64,000 nt of DNA from Marisa cornuarietis (lineage: Eukaryota > Mollusca > Gastropoda > Architaenioglossa > Ampullariidae). Made by a program: the position numbers and the translations under genes. The DNA lies in assembly GCA_004794655.1 (NCBI GenBank), contig SMMW01000622.1, forward strand, positions 3,533,501 to 3,597,500. The letters are read 5' to 3'. The notes below the pieces were generated by a model that saw only the letters and a program-made list of their open reading frames with translations, was not told the DNA's origin and searched no databases. Shown piece by piece: positions 9,600-21,868 of this stretch. Within the stretch, counting starts at the first letter, position 1. Each line of letters starts with the position of its first letter.

Positions 9600-12300
9600 T
9601 TGGTATTTAATGACAAGCAGGCTGCTCACACCATCTCAGCACTATAGCAAATTAGAAGCTTCTTCTCTTAGTTTTATACTCTCATATCTATATAATTTGT
9701 AAATTTCAAATTTAATACATCTATTGCGACCTATTCGAATCTTCAAGATGTTTGACAGATGTCTGAGTGGGCAGGAGAAGCGATGAGAAGAGAGAAAGAT
9801 ACGTGACAAATATAAGAGCTGGTGTTCATGTCGAGTGTATTAACCCAGTCAGAAGCTGGTCGATCTGGGCTATTGATTGCTTCCGTTTATTTTTTTTTTC
9901 TTTACCCTGTTAAGATGTGAAAAAAATCGACACAAGTGGAATGCACTTGCCTGATGACCTCTCAGACCTAGTATCGTTAGCCAGTTGGTGTGGACTCGAC
10001 TAAATAGTTGACAACATTCAAGAGGACAGACGCTGCTTTAAAAGTAGCACTCCCTTCCTTCCTTCCTTCCCTTTCTTTTCTCTCCCTCTAACAAGCCTTT
10101 CTCTGTTTCTTTCTTTCTTTGTTTTATCTATAATGACTCAATGTGAGCGGAAATAACGACTGTGGAAATTGATGTGCGTACGCATAAATCTGAATAATTA
10201 ATCCCCCATTACATTCGAGTTGAAAAATCTTGGGAGTCCTGGAGGGTATGGCAGTTGCTATACATCCCTTCCGCAGACTTTGACAGAGATCGATAGAATC
10301 GACATTTAAATAGAAAGTGAGCAGCATAGTGTCACGTCCTCTTGAGGCTTGGTACGTGCTAGTGGCACTTTCCAGATTTGATATATCGTCTGTGTAAGCC
10401 AGCCGCAGAACCCTTTATTACCTGGTGGTGTGGACCTAACTATAACAGCATTCAGTTTTCGTTTGTGTCGCAAATTGTTCTCTTGCATGAAACACTGACT
10501 GAGGATGCTTCGCAACGGCAAAATGGAGAATGAGGCCGTGCTGGTTTTAGTCGAGATGGCAAACACGAAGAAGAATGAAAATCGCAATGACAGCTTTAGC
10601 CGAAATGACAAGAATAGCATAATGATGGCGTGTCAGCTTAGGTCGAGATGGAGAGATAATCATTATAAGAATTGTATACTTAGCAACCTAAGCAATAATA
10701 TTTAGGACTGTAGAGACAAACCGTCTACAGACTACGTGCCGAATGTGCGGTCAGTCAGATGAAGTCTTATTTTCTTATGTTCTTTATTACATTCTCTACA
10801 TTTCAGGTGACTCTCCAGACAACAGTTTTGACCACCCAAGCAGAACAGGACAGCCGTAATAGGAGAGAACACAAAATGCAAATTGTCAGCAATTTTCCAT
10901 AGCAGCCACCAGCTTGCACGCTTCAGAAGACAATTAGGACGCAAGAACAGTGACAGGCAAAAACTGAAAGCATTAAACGAAACGCAGAAGAAGAAGGGGA
11001 AGAAAGAAGCCTTTTGTACTTTGTGACAAACATAGGCAGAAATTAAAAGGAATAAAACCCAAAGAGAGTAATGAAAGAGACCCGAAATGATTCAAGAAGG
11101 TAAGAACATGAATAACAGAAAATAGCTTTTTTATCTCTGACATTACTGCAGATGTGCAATTTCATTCGTCACTGAACGCAGTAATAAACTCTGTCCCCCA
11201 GAACTGTTCTTGTCACTGCGGTAATCATGGCATTTCCATTGCGGGAAGAAGCGTATGAAATACACGGTCCGACTCAATAGGACTTCTAACACCGCGGCTG
11301 TTGCGGGCAGAAAGTCAGGCATACGCCTTTGTACCCTGTCAAACCAAGGTCCTCCACAGTATGATGGCGGCAGGAACTGGTAGCTGCACGTGTATTTATC
11401 TGAAAGTGAAAGAAGCTAGTGCTCACAACCCGAGATTTCTCCGCCTATTTTTTCCTATGCGAGAGAGCATGATCAAGATTTTAGAAAAGGGTCCTGACGT
11501 GGTCAATTAGTTCCAGCTTGTCAAAGAGCGCTATATCTAAATGGATAGTGCGTTGAAAGCCGAGGCCAAGGTTAACTGAGGTGCCATTCGAATATTCGCG
11601 AGCCATCAGGAGACAGGTCATTATCTTTTGCCCTAGGTGCCTGCAGCCCAAACTCTTTATTAGAAGTTGAAAGGTGTCGGCTGCCTTCAGGGACACCACT
11701 TTGTGTCACACTAATATTTTCATGCAGCTTAGTCACAGTTGCATAAATAACTGATGGTCAGTGTCTCCATCACCACCTGGGGTCCACTAACACGAATAAC
11801 GACCGGTAATTTGTTAAACAAAAAGTGGATTAAGCAAGACCATTTTCATATGATTACCAGTTACAAGAGTTGAAAGCCTCTGGTCGGTCGATGAGTGGTG
11901 TACTGCAGCCTCACCCTTTGACCAGGAAAATGGCCGTCCATCCCGGTGCTGCACATTCGTGAAAGGAAAATAGACTCGTCACTTTGCTGTGGTTCTATAA
12001 TATGACTTGAAAAGTCTCTAACGAATCGAAGAGTCTAACAAGAAGCCTTTTTCTCATCTGTTCAATTTCCACCCTGCTAACCATCTCTCCACTTCACCCT
12101 GATTATTGACTATAAAGAACAATTTCGCCCAAATATTTGAACATTAAGAGCAAGCTTATCCATGCTCTTGACTATGAAGAAAGTCGCTTTTACTGCCACC
12201 TTGCAACTCAAAAAGAAGAAAAAGTGTTGACTTAGTCAGAAACTGTGTTATGAATATTCGTGCATCTGGGTCATCCTACCTCTTCGCCTTCTCCCTCCAC
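9600..12300. other. Intergenic stretch without a recognised feature
   Basis: Pyrimidine-rich simple sequence (TTCC and TTTC runs) lies at 10050-10125. Short frames on both strands resemble nothing known and mostly lack ATG starts. Confidence 0.4.
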
Positions 12301-12320
12301 CACACACACACACACACATG
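12300..12320. repeat. CA microsatellite
   Basis: About ten CA units. Confidence 0.8.
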
Positions 12321-12482
12321 TACATTTCTCGTCCGAACATGTAGATGCAAAACTGCAGCTGACTCAAGGTATTAATCGCTTCCATCTGGACAGCTTCGAT
12401 CTGCGTGGGAAAAACAAGGGGAGCGCACCCGCATCCGGAAGAGTGCTGCCAGGCGCATTCGGTGAATTACTGTCAGTGCAGC

Positions 12483-12494
12483 TGCGCACGCGCA
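12483..12494. promoter_or_regulatory. NRF-1-like palindrome
   Basis: TGCGCACGCGCA fits the NRF-1 consensus YGCGCAYGCGCR in full. It lies in a CpG-richer patch (about 12390-12600) in AT-rich surroundings. NRF-1 sites often lie at promoters of housekeeping and mitochondrial genes in animals, but no gene start was identified here. Confidence 0.4.
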
Positions 12495-13892
12495 GGCGTC
12501 CGCTCGTATTTCCGTCACTTGTCGACGTGTCTGAGAGGTCGTTAACGTCGCCTGTCTCGGCAGGATCGTCTCGAAGGCCGAGTCGCCTTCAGTGGCTTAT
12601 AGTTTCACTTTTACAGGTCGATTCATGATTCTCCGACTGTAAACACCCTGACATTTATAACAGTCGTCTTGCTTCTAGTTCCCAAGGCAAAAACGATGGA
12701 GGGCAGCGGCGGCAAGTTTGTTGTTGAAGTGGGTTGAATGCGGATCCTGGTTTATTGGCACACATAAATACGCTTTTCTGTTGAAGAGGAGTGTTTGGTT
12801 TATTTATATTTTTTACAGCTGCAACGGCTGATGAAGCAGCTAAGCTAGTGTGTGCTGTGCCACTCGAAAAAAGGGCGATTGCTGACGTCAGTTTGTACGA
12901 AGTCTCCAGAACGGACAGAGACACTAGGGTGTCATTTACATTGTTGACTTTTGAAAGAGGTTGAAAAGGAAAAAGAAAAAAGCATCAGCATTTGTCGTAG
13001 GCTACTGAGTTTGTTTGTTTTTTTTTAAACAACAAAGAGTCTAGAAAATTACTGTCTTGCACAGATTTTCAGACAAAGAGACAGGGGTGGGTATTGTAGG
13101 TAGAGAGAAAGAGTGTTGGGGGAAGGAGAGGAAAGAGAAGCAAAAGCGGGTAATGCAATGGAAGATAAAAATTGAGAAGCTTTAAACCTGAGAGAGCTTC
13201 TAGAAGTTACAGACGCAATCTTGAGACAACCCGTGGAAAACAGGTATAGTTTGCTAGAGGCTAGAGACCTTTTTTTTGTAACCTGAAAACTTCGCGGGCC
13301 GAAGACCTTGGAATTGCCATCAAGAGCTGCATAGCTTGAACAGAAGTCCACTTTGTCAACAAGCAGGAGCAAAAGAAATTGACCTTTTCAAAATGTAGAC
13401 ATTGAAAGATAAAGCAAATGAATGGATGCAAATAAGTCGACGACAACGCAAAGCCAGACGGCCGGCCACCCGTCAATACTAATTAGACAGTCTGAAACCG
13501 AGAATGCGCAAATGGAAACAACATCTAATAGTGTCATAACTGAGACTGCGCAAATGGAAACAACATCTAACAGTGTCATAAAAGAGATCCAGGGCTAAGC
13601 ATTGATCTGCTCGTAAATTCAGCCGCTTTTATTAGCCTGCCAACAGCAGGAAACACAGGCATAGTGTTGTCGGAGAATAAACTCCACGAATACATGCAAG
13701 GGCTGCACTGCAGAGGACTTCGAGCCTTTAATCTGCCGGGAGGTGGGAGGTAGGAGGCGGAAGAGGAGGAACGACATCCCTGACCATGGGTCCGGTGGCT
13801 CCACCGTCCAACGAAGACGTTGTTGTTATGGAAACTACGCGCAAACAAACGAACGAGTGCGTGTATAGGTCTAACCATAATTTTACTTTGAA

Positions 13893-13916
13893 AATTCAAG
13901 ATTCAAGATTCTTTAT
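13893..13916 (-). repeat. Direct repeat resembling a LINE 3' end
   Basis: ATTCAAGATTCAAGATTCTT is three ATTCAAG units followed by TTTATT. Tandem ATTCAAGA-type ends are seen on some LINE families; no body could be followed, so this is weak. Confidence 0.3.
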
Positions 13917-13951
13917 TCTTTCATCATCTCAGAGGTATTTAGATATTACGA

Positions 13952-13995
13952 ATATATATATATATATACACACACATTCCTTTATATATATATAT
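13952..13995. repeat. TA/CA compound microsatellite
   Basis: TATATATATATATACACACACA, a short break, then TATATATATATAT. Confidence 0.85.
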
Positions 13996-14293
13996 CTTAG
14001 AAAAGCTAAACTAGTTGCCATTTGCGCGCCTTTTTAGTCACATGACTTTTATTAGACAACAATAACTCGGAAACGCTGTGATTCGCCGAAGTAGCTTATA
14101 TGTACCGTACCTTGTTGATGCCTTTAACCATTGACCTCTTTAACCATTGTTAAAGCTGTGACTTGTCTTCTAAATGCTTTTCTTAACCCGGCAAATGTCG
14201 ATAGTTTGACCAAGTTTGTAAAGACGTGGGTAAAGGTTACTGGGAACCAGTGGTTCTGGGGCGAGCGCTCGTGACATTCAAACTTCGGTCAAC

Positions 14294-14433
14294 ATGCTGA
14301 GCTCTAAGTACAGACAATACATTAGCCAGTACAATGGTACTGTAGGACACTTCGAAGGACAGTTTGACACCTTGGCATTTTCCCCAAAGAACGGCCTTAT
14401 GGTCGTGAACCGCGTGTGTGGCAACATTCGCAG
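14294..14433 (+). CDS. Candidate first coding exon, function unknown
   Basis: An ATG frame (MLSSKYRQYISQYNGTVG, then HFEGQFDTLAFSPKNGLMVV and NRVCGNIR) runs for 46 codons and ends at CGCAG followed by GTGAGC, a good splice donor. The frame is open upstream to TAA near 14231. The FEGQFDTLAFSPKNG part is faintly like a WD40 repeat strand. No downstream partner exon was found, and the antisense strand is also open, so this could be chance. Confidence 0.25.
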
Positions 14434-14711
14434 GTGAGCATTTTGAAATTAGTTGCACGATGCAAGGCTCGTAAAATTGGGAGATTAGGTAGTCGTTGTG
14501 AGGGTGCGTCTACAATATGAGATTACGGCTACTGTACCATTTCTTCATCGCCTTCTTTCATTTATAATAATGATGGTAAGGTGAAAGAAAAACACTAAAC
14601 TTTCTAACCAAAAAAAAATATTCAGCCACAAGACTGACGCCGCTCTAGCAAGAACCTTGATCTCTCTCTTCCCCCCTTCCCCGCCCTTTTCTCCCGTTTC
14701 CCCGCAGGGTA

Positions 14712-14840
14712 CGAGGACGCAGTGGTAAAGTGCTTCTCATCAATACAGTGAGGGTAGCACGTTGTGGATTCAGATCTCACCGTTGACACGCGTAGCTTGC
14801 CGTAGTATAGCCTTAGTATTTCACTGAGAATAAAACATAA
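14712..14840 (+). mobile_element. tRNA-derived SINE, degraded
   Basis: A tRNA-like head shows an A-box-like GCAGTGGTAAAGTGC and a B-box-like GTGGATTCAGATCTC with about the normal spacing. The tail TAGCTTGCCGTAGTATAGCC and AATAAAACATAAAC resembles the tail at 45900-46065, so the two are probably one family. Confidence 0.5.
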
Positions 14841-15324
14841 ACGGACGGAAGAACGAACAAAAAGACAGACGAAAGTACGAATGAACAAAGGTACGGATCG
14901 GCGACTCTCCGGACAACATTATCGACAGGAAATTATATCCATTAAGTGGGGGACTCGTGGCGTACTGTTGCTTATATTAATTAACATACGGTTGACCATT
15001 GGTTGTTTTTACAAATAAAAATTATAGTGGATAGTAGCAAAGCGTTCCAGCGCCACCAGTCCCTGCCCAAATAAATCATCGATACAGTTTATCGTAAATG
15101 TAGCCATGTAGGCCATTTTCTTGACCGGGGCTGGTTCGCTTACTTAGTGAGAACGATCACTCGTGACCCAGGCATAGTTGTCTTTACTTGCAACCTTCTT
15201 TGCTTTGCTCCTGTTTGTAAGTAAATGTCATCCGGGCTGCAAATGCCACTTCGTCGCTGTCACAAACACGTGACACATCTATTTATTACTAAGCGACAGT
15301 TTCAAGGGATGGTTACTATTTAAT

Positions 15325-15469
15325 CAGTGACATAGGAGCCGGTTGGGGGGGGGGAAGGGGGACAACCGCCACCTCAAAAAAGATAGAGGAAAATAATGTG
15401 AACGCCGTTCACTGTCAGCAGGGGGTTGGCGCCCGCCCCTTCAAAGCCGAGCATCTTCCTACGCCACTG
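15325..15469 (+). mobile_element. Short MITE copy 1
   Basis: The ends CAGTGACATAGGAG and CTTCCTACGCCACTG are imperfect terminal inverted repeats. Inside are a G-rich arm, a C-rich arm and the palindrome GTGAACGCCGTTCAC. The copy at 16088-16203 has the same plan. No clear target-site duplication. It is too short to encode a transposase. Confidence 0.65.
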
Positions 15470-16087
15470 CACACGGAATAACAGGACAACTAGAAAACAC
15501 CCGAAGTTGCCAGAGAAGAAACTACCAGAGAATTATGCGTAAATCTCTAGACCGTTCATTTTTACCCAACAACATATGTAGAGCTACAGGAGGAGGAAAA
15601 CTAGCGAAGGGAGAGGAAGCGAGTCCTGTCCAGATACTGCTAATGCAGGCCGTCATGCTTGATGGGAGATAAAACTTACCTCAGAAAAGTGTCCTGGATT
15701 TGTCTTAAAGCCGTGCTTTTAGAGCCTTTGTGTCATCGCTGTCGTGTTTTCTCTGTCTGTGCATGTTATACAGTTGTATGTTGTCTCGTTCCTGTGTCGG
15801 TGTCAGCACTAGACGCACAGACTTCTGTACTCACTGTGTCGAAGTGTCTGTGAGGGAGTTCAAAGTATTGTATTGTCCTTTCTTTGTCTGTTCCTTTCTT
15901 GGTGCCTGTCTGAATGAGGGAAATAAGAGTTTGAAACTCAAACTACAATTTATGAGATTTGGTCTGCATTTTGCTCTGTGGCTGCATACCATTTGCCTCT
16001 CTTACACAAGGAGGGCTTGAGGAGGTGACAAAATGGCGATGATTTACCACGGTGTCTCTTTAGGGCTGTGTGTGTTTGTATATATGT

Positions 16088-16203
16088 CAGTGGCATAGGA
16101 ACGGGAGGGGGCAGCTGAGGAGGGAAGAATGTGAACATCGTTCACTATCGGCATAGAGCGAGCCCCCTCCCCCCCCCAAAGCTGAGCATCTTCCTACGCC
16201 GCT
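16088..16203 (+). mobile_element. Short MITE copy 2
   Basis: Starts CAGTGGCATAGGAACG, ends AGCATCTTCCTACGCCGCTG, with the central palindrome GTGAACATCGTTCAC. It matches the copy at 15325-15469. The flanks TATATGT and TATGTGT could be a decayed duplication but are not exact. Confidence 0.65.
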
Positions 16204-17698
16204 GTATGTGTACGTACGTGTCACTTCGAGTCATTGAAGCTTATTTATGTGTACATTCAGTATAGAAAAATAGTGACACACGTAATCTTAATGTCTTGCC
16301 TTGTGGTTGTTGAAGGTTTGCCTGAAGAAGAGAGAGACTGGTAATAAGTTTGATGGGCCACCTGCTGCATGGAACAGGCCTGCAAGCTCTAGGATCTTCT
16401 TTTTGAAGACAACTTGAACAAGGAAGAAATCTTGTTACACGCCTACCGCATGCTTTACTTTCTCCAGGCCTCAGATTAATTTGGTGTTCCGGGCACTTGG
16501 ACTTTTATGCCCATGGCAATTAACCGAAGTACTGGTGCACTCGTCTTCTCTTGATGGCGCCGATTGGACGAAAGGCAAGCAAATGGAAAGCTGCGTTTTT
16601 GTGGCTTTTAACTACCAGGAAGTGTGAAGAGGTTTTCTGCACGATTTCATGAAAATTTTTTTAACAAACATTGTCTAATTAGTTAAGTCTCCTATTCTCA
16701 ATATGGGGCTTTAAAAAGTAAGTGTGTCAAGGCCGATCTTACACAACTGGCGCATTTGTAATCGATCTTGTTTTCAACAAATAACTGTCCGAGAGAACCG
16801 ACATGATAGCGATTGGATCGATTAATCTTAGTTTATGCTCTGAAGGTCAGTGGCGGAAGTCACTAATTACTATCAAGTCACGCCAGAGCTTACACAAGCT
16901 TTTAAAATGTTCAGCAGATGTCAGCCTCTCTGTAAAAAAAAATTATTCGACAATAGCTCTACTGAAATCCTAAAAGACTAACTGTCTCGCGGCCTTTCTG
17001 TCTTGTGGTATGGATGCGGTGCACACCTGACACAGTCTCGCTATTGACAACAAAGACCTAATGTAGTGTCATAATTGTTCAATGATACCGTCCTTCTCTT
17101 GTGGTCATTAAGAACCGGAAGTCTCTATAACGATTTCAGCTTACCGTGATCGCAATTATGAGAAAGATTTCCGATCTTGGTCCGTTATTAAGTATTGCAG
17201 GGTAATTGTTTCAGATACGATGTAAACATGCACTTCTCTAAAACCACTTATCAAATCCTTCAAGGACAGGGAAAAGTGCACGATTTCGCATATAAATTTC
17301 ACAAATGGCTTCAAATAACGTTAAGGCGCCTTTTCTTGGTAAAAAACGAAACCAAAAGCTGAGCAATGTCATAATCTCTGTCGACAACATGTTTCGGTAC
17401 ATGCAGAGCGAGCGCCAAGCATCGCCACAAAGGTACATAATTCACAGCGTCCGCCGCACCTGTGGCAAACGCTTTTATTGTGGTTGCTCTGATTTGCGCC
17501 CACTTTCTACAGAGGTAAAATGCTAGGTGTTTGAGGAGCGGGTAGAGTGGTGGGGAGGTTTGGGGCTGTTAGGATACTAGATCAGTGCGTGTAATAAACT
17601 TGCTAATGAGTCCTGACCCTTTGGCATACACATACATATAGTTATAATAATAGAGAGAGAAAATGAAAACATTTTTACTGTAGTTACCAATGGCTTGA

Positions 17699-17699
17699 T

Positions 17700-17793
<94 letters not shown>
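17699..17793. repeat. GATA microsatellite
   Basis: About 23 uninterrupted GATA units, the longest pure tetranucleotide tract in the window. Confidence 0.97.
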
Positions 17794-18414
17794 ATATACA
17801 GAGAATCCGTAAAAATAAACTAGCAGTCCAGCAAAAAACCGCCTGCCTCTCTCTTAGTTGCCTTCCCACCATATCCTCCCACTTTTTTTTAACTTTTTAG
17901 TTTCCGTGTAGCCGTCATTTTCATCAGGCTCTTCCTCTGCAAACCAGGAGTTTGTCGAGAAGTTCGGTAATTAGCACTCGAACTAATGGCAGGAAAAGTA
18001 GAGGATGTCTCCTGTTTGACTGACATATAGAGACGCTCTCTCTTCTTCTCTCTTGTTTCGCTGCTTTCCAGGTCTCTGATCTGTTTGCACACGCGTGTTT
18101 GTGTGTGCGTGCATACGTGTGTATGTGTGCGTGCACACGCCACGCTCTGTTCAACCAATTCTTATGTGTACTGGACTGCTATCACTCCCAGCACATCAGA
18201 CGTTTTTTAAGCATACAGAGTTTTTTTATAATTAAAGGAGGACATATTTGGATCAAGACCAAACGTCTACAAACAGTTGCAAAGGAGCGTTGATAAAAAG
18301 GTGTCAGTGTTCAGTGTATCGACGTGGTATCACGTACATATATTGTGCTACCTGTCATTATATTCAGAATCAAATGGGCTTCCTTCTGAGATAATAGTGG
18401 AAGTAAGTAGTAAG

Positions 18415-18489
18415 TAATAATAATAATAAACGATTTTTTTTGTAACGCATAATCACGCTCACGAAGGAGCATGCTTTCAGCGCTTAAGA
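18415..18489 (-). mobile_element. LINE 3' tail remnant of the copy A/B/C group
   Basis: TAATAATAATAATAA, then GTAACGCATAATCACGCTCACG and GGAGCATGCTTTCAGCGCTTAAG, match the last 75 bp of copies A-C with many changes. Only the 3' end is left. Confidence 0.6.
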
Positions 18490-18865
18490 CAAGTATGGAC
18501 AGTCTTTGTCGCTATCCTCACACATTACTGATGGCATTAAAACCCCAGTTCTTCAAATGATGGCATACATAAAGTCTGGATAACGTTGGTTTATGATAAA
18601 TTTCCATATAATATCCATACTGAGCGACCACACATTGTAATTACACACACAAAGTATGCGCAGTGCTTGATACGTGTGTCAGAGAAGAATAAAGAACAGC
18701 ACCAAGTAAAATCAGTTATTATGTTCAGGCAGAAAACAATATTTTTTCTCCAACAGACATTTTTCCGGTCTAGTTTGATTGTAAAGGCGGAGATAGGCTT
18801 GCACTTCGTTCTCCACTTGACGCCATTTTAACTGGGGTTTACGTGACACGAAACCAGCAACAGCC

Positions 18866-18901
18866 AAACAAACAAACAAACAAACAAACAAACAAACAAA
18901 T
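18866..18901. repeat. CAAA microsatellite
   Basis: About nine units of CAAA. Confidence 0.9.
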
Positions 18902-18904
18902 CTC

Positions 18905-20460
18905 GCGCAAACAATTGAAAAAACCCTGCTTTTCTAACCGTTGCCTTTCTCGGTAGACAACGGCAATGTAGGCGTTAAGATTACAAAGATTTTTATAATC
19001 GTAGGAACTTAATTTTCCATGTGTTCTTGTGGATGAGTGAGATCGACAATACGAGGGTAAAGACTTTATTTTTAATTTGATTAGCGACAGTTGAGGTGGT
19101 ACCCGAGGGATGGCAAGAGGGCCACACTGTGACGATGTTCTCATAAAGCCGGTAGCACGCGCATGGTTAAATTAAAATTTTACAATTGACATTGACTTTT
19201 TGTTCTGTCACTCTCCATTGGAGAGTTGTGCAAAAGAAAAGGAGCAGGTCATAAAGCAATAAATTTGACTGCAAAATCAACTTTTGATCAAAACCGAAAT
19301 CAGAATTCACAAAATGTTATCACAAAATTTGGGTGAAATTTTCATTGTTGACGGTGGGGGCTAGTTAGAGCACTTTTAGTCTTCGATTTAGTCGCACCGG
19401 TGTGAGCCCGGTTGCAGTCTCACAACACACATCCTGCTTGCAGCTCTGGGAGTGCGTGTATACTTTGCTCTGCAACCAGCTAGAGCCTGGTGTCAACTAA
19501 GCATCTCTAACCAAAGATAACGTGGAATCTCGGCGTGTACGAGATCAGTGTTTCAAGTCGTTTGCATCTGGAACAAACTTTAATTGTACGATAGTTGGTT
19601 TATTGTGAAAAACTATTCACGAAGGAGCATCGAGAAACCGATAGCTTTATGATTTACCCACCGAAACATGCAGGTTCTGGGCAATCACGTGATAAAAGGA
19701 ATCTCCAGCTGCTATCGATCTCGTGACGACAAAAACCCGTTCAACACAGTGAGGGAAGAGTTGATGAGTGTAATTCATGCCGTTATGTTTTTTTTTTACA
19801 CTCTACCCCCACCCCACCCTACCCCAACCCTAAGTGTGAAGTCACATTCTCACTTAAACCTTTCCCCGGTAAGTGTGCCTGAGGTTTTGTCTTTATCTCT
19901 GCTGACCTATTTTTAATCATTTTTTAGAACCTTGCGGTAAACATCACTGGGGACGATTCCAGCATAATGTAGGTTTTAACAAATTTTTAATAATTACTTC
20001 GCAATTTTTCAGTTTTTCATCTTGGGAGTCTTTAAATTTTTTCAAGCATCACTGATCTGAGGACGAGTTTCATTCCAGAATGAAACTGACCAACAACTGA
20101 GCTGAGCAAAGATCTAAAAATGGGCCCCTGGAGACGACATCTTTAGCACCTGTGATACAGGCCGCTCTCAACTTGTTTTATTCTTATTTTAATGGCAAGT
20201 CCACTTGTATGCTACGTCAGGCAGCTTGGGTATGCAAACTTCCACAGTGGGGAGACAGAGACAGAGCGTTTGGAGAGGGAAGAGATTGTCAGATCGACGT
20301 ACAGATTTCCACGTGTGTGATCAATGTCGACATGCAGACGGACTCCTCTTGTGGAGATCAGGATCACTTAGACCCAGAACCAGCCTTGAGTTAAAGCAAA
20401 GTGTTTTAGCAAGACTGATGTCTTAGACGCTAATTTTTACAGCCCGAAAAAACACAACAA
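18905..20460. other. Intergenic; possible tRNA-like SINE head near 19360
   Basis: At 19358-19412, GCTAGTTAGAGCAC and GGTGTGAGCCCGG could be decayed A and B boxes of a plus-strand SINE. Nothing else is supported. Confidence 0.25.
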
Positions 20461-20463
20461 AAT

Positions 20464-20550
20464 TATTCTCAATAATAATAATAATAACAATGTGATTTAG
20501 ATAAAGCATTTCTTCACATGGAGGCAACCTCTTTGCGCTTTACAAGGCAA
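20464..20550 (-). mobile_element. Possible LINE 3' tail of a second, related family
   Basis: An AAT repeat is followed by TGTGATTTAGATAAAGC and CTCTTTGCGCTTTACAAGG. This has the same layout as the copy A-C tail (triplet repeat, then a GCGCTTT block) but a different sequence. Confidence 0.35.
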
Positions 20551-21575
20551 AAAGAAAGCGGGGGACATCACGATACAAGCTGAGATGTGTTTCGAATTTG
20601 TCAAATCACACTCGTAATCTTTTCACGTGCCAGCTGGCATGGAAACTTATCTAAAGCCGTGTCAAGTGGCTTAAAGTGACCAGAAACCACTAACATCAAG
20701 CATCACTGGAGTATCCGGCCCTGAGCGCCGCCTGGCGGTGCGAAGCGACTGCTGACAACTCTTCAGACGGCTGATTGCTCTAGAAACTGCTCACCGCAGA
20801 GGCTCACCGTTCGACATCCACTCTTTCATTTCATCCCCAAGGCAACTCTACTCGGATGAACGACTCGCTCACGTACGAGTTATCTCCCCTATGATTTCAC
20901 TGGTAATTGCTTCGCATGGTCAGTCGGTAGGATATTATGCAATATGATATAATGTCCGCTTTGATCACATACATGCTATTCACCCCTCTTCCCACTCTCC
21001 ACCTTCGTTATACAACCTCTTATTTTTCAAAGTAAACCTAATGCTCCATTTCGTAGACTCTTTGCGCGCGCACAGTGTTGAAGTCAGTTCCGGCCCCGGC
21101 TCTTCTTTTGCGTGGCTTAACCAGTCCTGTACTTGAACGTTTGGCTGAAGTGGCACCTACATTAAAGAAAGAACTCTGAACTTCCAAGTTGCGCCCCACT
21201 AAATAAGCTCCACGTTTTGTTACATAATACACAAAGCAGGGGGGGGGGTTGTACCTTTCTGCCTCGCACCATCACAGACCCATCAGCCGCCTAATATCGG
21301 TCACTCCGTGTGCTCGGTTTAGGAATTATTTTGATATAGTAATTTTCTGCTTTAGAAATGTTTGAAGTCGTGCATCTGTGAGGCTTAATGTCGTTTTTAA
21401 TCGGACAAAGTGTTGAAGCTTCAAAACTCCAAAGTGCTTCCAAAAAACCCATTGACCTGGAACTGGACTGGCAAACGAGTCTGTACTAAGCTCTGTATAT
21501 TTACCAAAGTCCCGACCGATCGCTATAGAACCACTCATTTCCTGTGATCTTCACTCAACTTTGCCACACTTTGTT

Positions 21576-21620
21576 AAAGGTTTGTCCATATTTTCCGGTT
21601 AAGAAGGGCATTTATCTTTG
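21576..21620 (+). repeat. Single terminal arm of the 35.5-kb MITE family
   Basis: GGTTTGTCCATATTTTCCGG followed by TTAAGAAGGGCATTT is nearly the right-hand end of the elements at 35471-35790 and 54140-54371. The other arm was not found nearby. Confidence 0.45.
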
Positions 21621-21773
21621 TAGAAGTAAAAACTCAAACAGTTATATAGAATATTAAACATGATGCAAGGCACTAAGTGAACTTATTATTATTATTCAAC
21701 ACTAGCGCGTCAGTCAAAGCTCTAGTTTTGGTAATCGGAATAAAGATTGTCTATCAATTCTATTTACACGATT

Positions 21774-21868
21774 GTCCAAAATATACCGGTAGTCCAAAGA
21801 ATACCAGCCGTCTAAAATATACCGATAGTCCAAAGAATACCGGTTGTCTAAAATATACCGGTTGCATT
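21774..21868 (+). repeat. Tandem array of two alternating 18-mers
   Basis: Five 18-bp units alternate between a GTCCAAAATATACCGGTA type and a GTCCAAAGAATACCAGCC type, so the larger period is 36 bp. More decayed units seem to follow to about 22000. Because 18 is a multiple of 3, one frame stays open and reads as a hexapeptide repeat (CPKYTG, SPKNTS, RLKYTD, SPKNTG, CLKYTG). Confidence 0.85.

Noticed and set aside
17305..17526. 73-codon ATG frame ending near a GTAAAA donor-like site
   Set aside because: Composition is neutral, the antisense is also open, and no partner exon was found.
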